Positions 15,524 through 20,766 of a DNA stretch of 20,766 bases are shown one piece after another (position 1 is the first letter of the stretch; the number at the start of each line of letters is the position of its first letter). Below the pieces are notes generated by a model, which was given only the letters and a program-made list of their open reading frames with translations, did not search any database and was not told the origin of the DNA. The DNA is from Synergistales bacterium (GTDB taxonomy: Bacteria > Synergistota > Synergistia > Synergistales > Aminobacteriaceae), in the NCBI GenBank assembly GCA_025997955.1, contig BNVH01000069.1:1-20766 (forward strand), written 5' to 3'. Both the position numbers and the translations under genes were made by a program.

Positions 15524-16933
15524 ATGAAGACAATTATTAACACGCAGAGCAAAACGGTTTTGGCGGATGTCCAGACACCGGTTAGCATCTATTTGAAAGT
15601 GCGGGATGTATTTCCCGAATCGGTTTTATTGGAAAGTTCGGATTTCCATGGAAATGAAAACTCGGTTTCATTCGTCGGTTTGAATCCTTTGGCGCGCTTT
15701 GAAGCCAAAAACGGCAAAATCAAAATGAGTTACCCCGGCAATCGGGTGGAGGAAAAAACCCTGCAAGCCGGCGAAACAATTCCGCAATTGTTAGACCAAT
15801 TTATCCATTCCTTTGAAATAAAAGAAGATAAAAACGCTACCGGATACAACGGATTTTTCGGTTATACCGCTTATGACGCCGTTAAATATTTCGAGGACAT
15901 CGACCCGGAGAAAGGCGATTCCGGAGCCAGTTCGATTCCCGACATTATTTATATTTTCTACCGTTACATCATTGTAGTCAATCATTTCAAAAACGAATTG
16001 ACGGTTGTTGAAAACCTGATTGAAGGCGAGGAAAGCAAAATTCATGAAGTCTTGGCGCTGTTGAACAACCGCAATTACGCTTCTTACAATTTCTCCGCCA
16101 AGGGAAAAGAAGAATCCACGATTAGCGATACCACTTATATTGAGATGGTTAATAAAGGCATTCAGCACTGCAAAAGAGGCGATGTTTTCCAAATCGTACT
16201 TTCCCGTTGCTTCTCACAAGCCTTTTCCGGCGACGATTTCAAGGTGTATCGCGCCTTGCGTTCCATCAATCCGTCTCCTTATTTATTCTATTTCAATTTC
16301 GGCGCTTTCCGCATCTTCGGTTCAAGTCCCGAAACGCATTGCAAAATCGCCAAAGGCAAAGCCTACATTGACCCGATTGCAGGCACTTTCCGCCGGAGCG
16401 GCGACGACGAAAAAGACAAACAATTGGCGCAGGCTTTGTTGGAAGACCCGAAAGAAAACGCCGAACACGTGATGTTGGTCGATTTGGCGCGAAACGATTT
16501 GAGCAAAAATACGGAAAACGTACACGTGGACTTTTACAAGGAAGTACAATTCTATTCGCATGTAATTCACTTGGTTTCGCGGGTAGTCGGCGAAGTGCAG
16601 AAAGGCAGCAATACCATCAAGGTATATGCGGATACATTTCCGGCGGGAACGCTTTCGGGAGCGCCCAAAGTCCGCGCCATGGAACTGATTCGCGACATCG
16701 AACCGCACAATCGCGGCGCTTACGGCGGTTGCATCGGTTACATCGGATTGAACGGCGATTTGAATCAGGCGATTACTATCCGTTCCTTTATCAGCAAAAA
16801 CAATGTGCTGTATTATCAGGCAGGTGCGGGAATCGTTTCCCGTTCCAATGCGGAATCCGAATTGCAGGAAGTGAATAACAAGCTGGGCGCTTTGAAAAAA
16901 GCCATTGATGCGGCAGAAGAAATAATCAATTAA
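15524..16933 (+). CDS. trpE: anthranilate synthase component I
   Basis: The protein has 469 residues. With the glutaminase TrpG it converts chorismate to anthranilate, the first step of tryptophan synthesis. The N-terminal domain contains LLESSD (35-40), the tryptophan-binding motif of feedback-inhibited TrpE enzymes, so allosteric control is likely retained. The chorismate-binding domain (about 205-460) shows DVFQIVLSRCF, PIAGTFRR (284-291), LARNDL (321-326), GTLSGAPKVRAM (375-386), GAYGGCIGYIG (398-408) and YQAGAGIV (431-438), as expected for an active enzyme. It follows trpB after 34 bases and precedes trpG by 4 bases. PabB is the main alternative, but the LLES motif and the trp context favour TrpE. 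Confidence 0.96.
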   Translation: MKTIINTQSKTVLADVQTPVSIYLKVRDVFPESVLLESSDFHGNENSVSFVGLNPLARFEAKNGKIKMSYPGNRVEEKTLQAGETIPQLLDQFIHSFEIKEDKNATGYNGFFGYTAYDAVKYFEDIDPEKGDSGASSIPDIIYIFYRYIIVVNHFKNELTVVENLIEGEESKIHEVLALLNNRNYASYNFSAKGKEESTISDTTYIEMVNKGIQHCKRGDVFQIVLSRCFSQAFSGDDFKVYRALRSINPSPYLFYFNFGAFRIFGSSPETHCKIAKGKAYIDPIAGTFRRSGDDEKDKQLAQALLEDPKENAEHVMLVDLARNDLSKNTENVHVDFYKEVQFYSHVIHLVSRVVGEVQKGSNTIKVYADTFPAGTLSGAPKVRAMELIRDIEPHNRGAYGGCIGYIGLNGDLNQAITIRSFISKNNVLYYQAGAGIVSRSNAESELQEVNNKLGALKKAIDAAEEIIN

Positions 16934-16937
16934 TCCT

Positions 16938-17507
16938 ATGAAAATACTGATTTTCGATAATTACGATTCCTTTACCTACAATTTGGTTCACTTGGTAAAA
17001 GAATTAGGGTACAGGGATTTGGAAGTCCACCGGAACGACAAAATCGCCTTGGATGAGATAGAAAAGTTCGACAAGATTATTCTGTCGCCGGGGCCGGGCA
17101 TTCCATCTGAAGCCGGATTGCTGTTGCCGTTGATTAAACGCTTTGCGCCAGCGAAAAGCATTCTGGGTGTTTGTCTGGGACATCAGGCAATTGCAGAATC
17201 TTTCGGCGGAAAACTCATCAATCTCGAAGATGTGTATCACGGCGTTGCCACACCTGTAAATGTGATAGCACAAGATACGCTATTTCAAACACTACCAAAA
17301 ACCTTAGTAGTAGGTAGATACCATTCGTGGATTGCCGACAAAAACCATTTTCCCGAAGAATTGCAAATTACGGCGACGGATGAAATGGGAGAGCAAGTTA
17401 TGGCTCTGAAACACAAAACATTCGACGTGCATGGCGTTCAGTTTCATCCGGAATCGGTGCTGACGCCGCACGGCAAAGAGATTGTTAAATCATTTTTACA
17501 GCCATAG
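16938..17507 (+). CDS. trpG: anthranilate synthase component II (glutamine amidotransferase)
   Basis: The protein has 189 residues, a complete class I glutamine amidotransferase. It starts with the typical ILIFDNYDSFTYNLV. The oxyanion region is LSPGPG (49-54), the nucleophile Cys79 is in GVCLGHQ, and the catalytic His170 and Glu172 are in VQFHPES. It supplies ammonia from glutamine to TrpE. The close spacing to trpE (4 bases) implies coupled expression. In many Bacteroidetes the paired subunit may also serve PabB, but trpE adjacency makes the assignment firm. It is the last trp gene in the window; the expected trpD, trpC, trpF and trpA do not follow, and no terminator hairpin was seen after the stop. 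Confidence 0.95.
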   Translation: MKILIFDNYDSFTYNLVHLVKELGYRDLEVHRNDKIALDEIEKFDKIILSPGPGIPSEAGLLLPLIKRFAPAKSILGVCLGHQAIAESFGGKLINLEDVYHGVATPVNVIAQDTLFQTLPKTLVVGRYHSWIADKNHFPEELQITATDEMGEQVMALKHKTFDVHGVQFHPESVLTPHGKEIVKSFLQP

Positions 17508-17585
17508 AACAATGCACAGAAATATAACTTGAAGACATTGACATAGGCTAACTGTGATAACTCATACTTGAAATGTTATTGTAAT

Positions 17586-18492
17586 ATGGATAAACCGAAT
17601 AAAAACAATAAACTGCAAATTCGCAACAGCACAGCTGAATTTCTGACTTTTGCCTATCAGTCAAAGGGCGATGGCATAGAGGTACGTGTACAAAATGGCA
17701 CTATTTGGTTGTCGCAAAAAAATATGGGATTGTTGTTTGATACTTCAATCGACAATATTAGCTTGCACATAAAAAATATCTATACCGAAGGAGAGTTAAA
17801 CGAAATTTCAACTACCGAGGATTTCTCGGTAGTTCAACAGGAAGGTAATCGCGAGGTTTGCAGAACAGTAAAACATTTTAATCTTGATGCAATTATTGCC
17901 GTTGGTTATCGTGTAAATTCCAAGCGGGCAACAGCGTTTTTATCAGAAAATTACCGATATTTACGCTACTGCAATGGATTATAATCCGGAATCTCACACC
18001 ACCAAAGAGTTTTTTGCAAAAATTCAGAACAAAATGCACTATGCAATACATAAGCATACGGCTGCCGAATTGATTTACCGCCGCGCCAATCATACGCAGG
18101 AAAATATGGGACTGACTTCGTGGGAAAAATCGCCCGGCGGAAAAATTGTAAAGTCAGATGTATCAATAGCCAAAAACTATCTGACCGAAAGCGAATTGCA
18201 ATCGCTTGGGCGTATTGTCAACGGTTATTTGGATTTTGCCGAAGAATACGCCAAACAGCATATTCCGCTCACAATGGAAGATTGGGCAAAACATTTGGAC
18301 TTGATTTTACAGGCAAACGGCAAGGATTTGTTGCAAAATGCAGGCAAAATAACCGCCGCACTTGCCAAACAACACGCCGAAAACGAGTTTGAAAAGTACC
18401 GTCCCATTCAAGACCGCCTTTTTGAATCGGATTTTGACAGGGTGATGAAGATGTTGGGAAATAATAATGAATTAAACGCGGAAATACAATGA
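17586..18492 (+). pseudogene. RhuM-family (virulence RhuM) gene broken by internal deletion and frameshift
   Basis: The first part, from ATG 17586, reads like the N-terminus of RhuM proteins: IWLSQKNMGLLFDTSIDNIS, then HIKNIYTEGEL and LDAIIAVGYRVNSKRAT. At about 17937 it loses the frame and stops at 17984. In the next frame FYQKITDIYATAMDYN, TTKEFFAKIQNKMHYAIH, then HTAAELIYRRA continues as the RhuM C-terminal half to the stop at 18490-18492. The roughly 60 residues that normally lie between RVNSKRAT and YQKITDIYATA are missing. RhuM was named from a Salmonella pathogenicity island; its function is not settled, and family members often sit beside restriction and other defence genes. An earlier in-frame ATG at 17568 is possible. 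Confidence 0.82.
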
Positions 18493-18707
18493 AATATTCA
18501 GACATTATCACTCTACAGGATTACTTCCACCCCGTTTTTAATCTGCAAAACGAGGCAACAGATTATTGCTATTGCCAAAATTGTAATGTTCCGAATGAAT
18601 TTTTAACGCTTTGGATTTCCGACAGGATTATTGAAGTGGTAGAAGATGAAAAAGAGTTGGCAGGTAAAGCGTTGAATGTGGCTCAAAAAGAAATAACTGA
18701 AAAATAA
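18489..18707 (+). CDS. small protein of unknown function, coupled to RhuM remnant
   Basis: This 72-residue frame starts at ATGA overlapping the RhuM stop (18489-18492) and ends three bases before the kinase gene. It has an acidic, helical C-terminal half (IIEVVEDEKELAGKALNVAQ) and a cluster CYCQNC at 27-32. I do not recognise a family. The N-terminal MKYSDIITLQDYFHPVF looks like the beginning of a larger protein, and the composition changes at about residue 27. It could therefore be a fusion left by a deletion, like the neighbouring RhuM gene. Its tight packing between two genes on one strand argues for translation in the same transcript. Confidence 0.5.
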   Translation: MKYSDIITLQDYFHPVFNLQNEATDYCYCQNCNVPNEFLTLWISDRIIEVVEDEKELAGKALNVAQKEITEK

Positions 18708-18710
18708 ATT

Positions 18711-20510
18711 ATGCTTTTCAACAAATATCAATATATCAATAGGATACAAAAACGAGGTTATTCTCAAACTTGCCAAGTGCAAGATGAGAACAGCAAAACC
18801 TTTTGGGCAAAATGGATTTTGGGCATAGATAAATCAAGTACGAAAGCGAAAATTTTAGCCGATAAATTACGCCATTTGCAAAAAGCCCGCCATTCTGCTT
18901 TGCCTGAAATAATTGAATATGGTTACGATGAAGAACAACAAGCTTTTGCAATCGTATTTGAGTTGTTGGATAGTGTTGATACTTTGGAAAATGCTTTTAC
19001 GAGAATTAAAAATCAGCCATTTATTAACGGACTTATTGAACTTGCAGAGTGTTTGAATGAGTTGCACCAAAAGTTTAAAATAAATCACGGCGATATGCAC
19101 CCAGCCAATATTTTGGTTGATAATAACGGACAATTTTATTTGATTGATTTTGGACTTTCTGATATTACTAAAACGCTTTCACAAGAAAAAGACCTTGAAA
19201 TTTTCGCGAAAAATTTTGCAGCACCAGAAAAACTAAATCGTCTTGCCTCAAAGGGTTTTCCCTATCAATCTGATATTTATTCTTTCGGAAAAATCATTGA
19301 TTGGTTTTTTCATACGAAACAAGAAAATTTACCAGAAGAACAAAATAGAAATCTACAGAAGTTACTTGCAGAAAATCCTAACGACCGACCAAATTGGCAG
19401 CAGGTAATTGAAATCTTGAAAAGTTTTGTATTCCCTGCGGAAAAAGAAAATATTTTGATTGCGTTTCGCAAAGGTTACACGAATGATTTTTTTGAGACAC
19501 TAAATTCAGAAACACCATTATTCGACATTTCACCCAAAGGTGGCGATAATTATTTGCTTGATATAATTGTTGGACAATTTCTTTGCGAAGGAGTGATATG
19601 GGTTAAAAATGAATATAAATTGCTTTTCAATGAAATAAAATATCTGAATATACTTGATGAGAAAATTATTGAGCGAAAAACAAAAGAAAGTAAAAAACTG
19701 TCATTTAATTGTTCATTTACAGGAAGAAGCAGTACAATAAATCTTACACCTTATTTTCAAAAATGGTTTGAGCAAAAACAAAAGCAACATTCTTTGCGGG
19801 AAAACCGTAAGGCAGTAAAGAAAGAATTAGTTTTCTATCGTGAATTACTTGAAAAAGAGAAAGAAGTTATTGCAAAAAATTCGTTGCGACTTCAATGTTA
19901 CAGTTGTAAAGTAAGTGGCGATGAAGTAACTTTTAATATAAAACCCAATGAAAAATATAGTAATGTAGGGATTGTATTAAAACATATTGAAGAAGGTAAT
20001 GATGTTAATTCAGAAGGCTTTGAATATGTTGTGTCGGCTAATGCCGACAGAAAACAAAATAAAGAAGTCGTTGAGTTTGCAGGCAAGCCGTATGATTGGG
20101 TACAAGTAACAGAAGACGATAAACTTGATGAATCGGAACGGAAATACGCTTTGAAAATCAAAGATTGCGAGCATTTGAAAAAAGACAACATTCCGCAATC
20201 GGGTTATTTATTTGAAAATACGGCAAAAAAAGAAGAGGAAAAAAATAGACAACTTGATGCGATTCGCAAGGTTGAAAAAAACGAAGTGCAAAATCCTGAC
20301 TTGATTTATCGTTTATTCAAACCTGACGACTTGACAATTTCGAGTTCTGATTATTCGCCATTAGAAACAGTGTGGCAAAAAGACAAAGATAATCAGCCGC
20401 TGGTTTATTCCGATAATCAGAATAAAGCCATTAGAAATTCATTGACAAAATCGCCGTTTTCTATTATTCAGGGACCGCCGATAACGCGAATGCTGTCTAT
20501 AAGTTTTTGA
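18711..20510 (+). CDS. protein kinase with C-terminal helicase domain truncated inside Walker A
   Basis: This 599-codon frame begins with a compact Ser/Thr-type kinase domain (1-240). It has Lys34 in FWAKWI, the catalytic loop HGDMHPANIL (126-135, Asp128, Asn133), metal-binding IDFGLSD (145-151), AAPEKL (170-175) and DIYSFG (188-193). A glycine-rich loop is degenerate. A long charged middle region (250-555) contains coiled-coil stretches such as VFYRELLEKEKEVI. From about 565, VYSDNQNKAIRNSL and FSIIQGPP match the entry to an SF1 (UvrD/AAA_11) helicase, normally followed by GTGKT. Here it becomes ITRMLSISF and stops. So the ATPase is cut off exactly at Walker A and the gene is probably 3' truncated. 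The AT-rich base composition differs from trp. A kinase-helicase fusion suggests a conflict or defence role, which is inference. Confidence 0.75.
   Translation: MLFNKYQYINRIQKRGYSQTCQVQDENSKTFWAKWILGIDKSSTKAKILADKLRHLQKARHSALPEIIEYGYDEEQQAFAIVFELLDSVDTLENAFTRIKNQPFINGLIELAECLNELHQKFKINHGDMHPANILVDNNGQFYLIDFGLSDITKTLSQEKDLEIFAKNFAAPEKLNRLASKGFPYQSDIYSFGKIIDWFFHTKQENLPEEQNRNLQKLLAENPNDRPNWQQVIEILKSFVFPAEKENILIAFRKGYTNDFFETLNSETPLFDISPKGGDNYLLDIIVGQFLCEGVIWVKNEYKLLFNEIKYLNILDEKIIERKTKESKKLSFNCSFTGRSSTINLTPYFQKWFEQKQKQHSLRENRKAVKKELVFYRELLEKEKEVIAKNSLRLQCYSCKVSGDEVTFNIKPNEKYSNVGIVLKHIEEGNDVNSEGFEYVVSANADRKQNKEVVEFAGKPYDWVQVTEDDKLDESERKYALKIKDCEHLKKDNIPQSGYLFENTAKKEEEKNRQLDAIRKVEKNEVQNPDLIYRLFKPDDLTISSSDYSPLETVWQKDKDNQPLVYSDNQNKAIRNSLTKSPFSIIQGPPITRMLSISF
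19580..19686 (+). repeat. 107-bp inverted repeat, copy 1 (inside kinase gene)
   Basis: This stretch within the kinase gene (residues about 290-325) recurs exactly, in reverse complement, at 20660-20766. I aligned all 107 bases without mismatch. Beyond 19686 the two copies differ after one base and share only a short AAGTAAAA. Confidence 0.92.
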
Positions 20511-20692
20511 TTGATTGCACTTTTTTCGTCTAATGAAGTAACGGTGTTAATCCAATCTCTGTGCAAATCTTTTAACTCTGTAAAAACTTGTTCGCCAAAC
20601 GTACTTTTGTAATGTTCCGATTGTAATTTAAAATTCTTTTCGGCAGTTTCTTTTACTTGCTTTTGTTTTTCGCTCAATAATTTTCTCATCAA
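20468..20692 (-). pseudogene. chimeric minus-strand ORF at the rearranged right end
   Basis: This 74-codon frame starts inside the inverted copy of the kinase segment, but in a different frame from the kinase. Unique sequence (20481-20659) follows, reading helical and charged: KQVKETAEKNFKLQSEHYKS, then VFTELKDLHRDWINTVTSL and AINQKLIDSIRV. It ends in GGP-stop exactly where the + strand kinase frame reads GPP. The unique part looks like real protein, but both ends are made by junctions, so the start and stop are probably artificial. I cannot name the parent protein. Confidence 0.4.
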
Positions 20693-20766
20693 GTATATTC
20701 AGATATTTTATTTCATTGAAAAGCAATTTATATTCATTTTTAACCCATATCACTCCTTCGCAAAGA
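20660..20766 (-). repeat. 107-bp inverted repeat, copy 2 (window end)
   Basis: This is the exact reverse complement of 19580-19686 and runs up to the last base of the window, so the true repeat may be longer. It encloses, with copy 1, a segment of 973 bases that could flip by recombination. An assembly or amplification chimera is the main alternative. Confidence 0.92.

Overview
The window looks like Bacteroidetes (probably Bacteroidales) chromosomal DNA. Promoters carry the Bacteroidetes -33 TTTG / -7 TAnnTTTG elements, start codons follow A-rich leaders rather than Shine-Dalgarno sequences, and a trpB-trpE-trpG order, a GH78 rhamnosidase and a Bacteroidetes-type conjugative element module are present. 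No tRNA, rRNA or CRISPR array was seen.

Bases 1-7345 are part of an integrative/conjugative element. The + strand has the C-terminal part of a very large SNF2-type helicase (methylase-helicase family) translationally coupled to a PAPS-reductase-like PP-loop ATPase. Convergent to these is a minus-strand operon: HTH protein, Toprim plus RecA-like primase-helicase, second HTH protein, and an endonuclease/exonuclease/phosphatase-family enzyme. No integrase or attachment site is visible.

Bases 7346-9100 are a decayed boundary: a perfect 25-bp-arm palindrome, unassigned AT-rich DNA, an ISAs1 transposase that lost its N-terminus and the segment with its third catalytic residue, and a frameshifted 3' scrap of a minus-strand gene. 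Bases 9110-13543 are ordinary chromosome: an exported alpha-L-rhamnosidase (GH78), divergent from an exported bleomycin-hydrolase-like C1 peptidase followed by nadC.

Bases 13544-17507 hold an IS30 remnant and then the trp operon start. A consensus promoter leads to a 17-residue leader peptide with tandem Trp codons, a strong intrinsic terminator, and trpB, trpE and trpG. This is a textbook-style transcription attenuator, with a candidate antiterminator overlapping the leader stop codon.

After trpG the expected trpDCFA genes do not follow. Bases 17508-20766 hold an accessory segment: a RhuM-family gene broken by an internal deletion, a small coupled ORF, and an AT-rich protein kinase gene whose C-terminal helicase domain stops inside the Walker A motif. 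The last 107 bases are an exact inverted copy of an internal stretch of the kinase gene, so the right end is rearranged, phase variable, or an assembly chimera. The kinase-helicase gene is the best candidate for a less-described (possibly defence) system; the trp attenuator is the best-supported regulatory finding.
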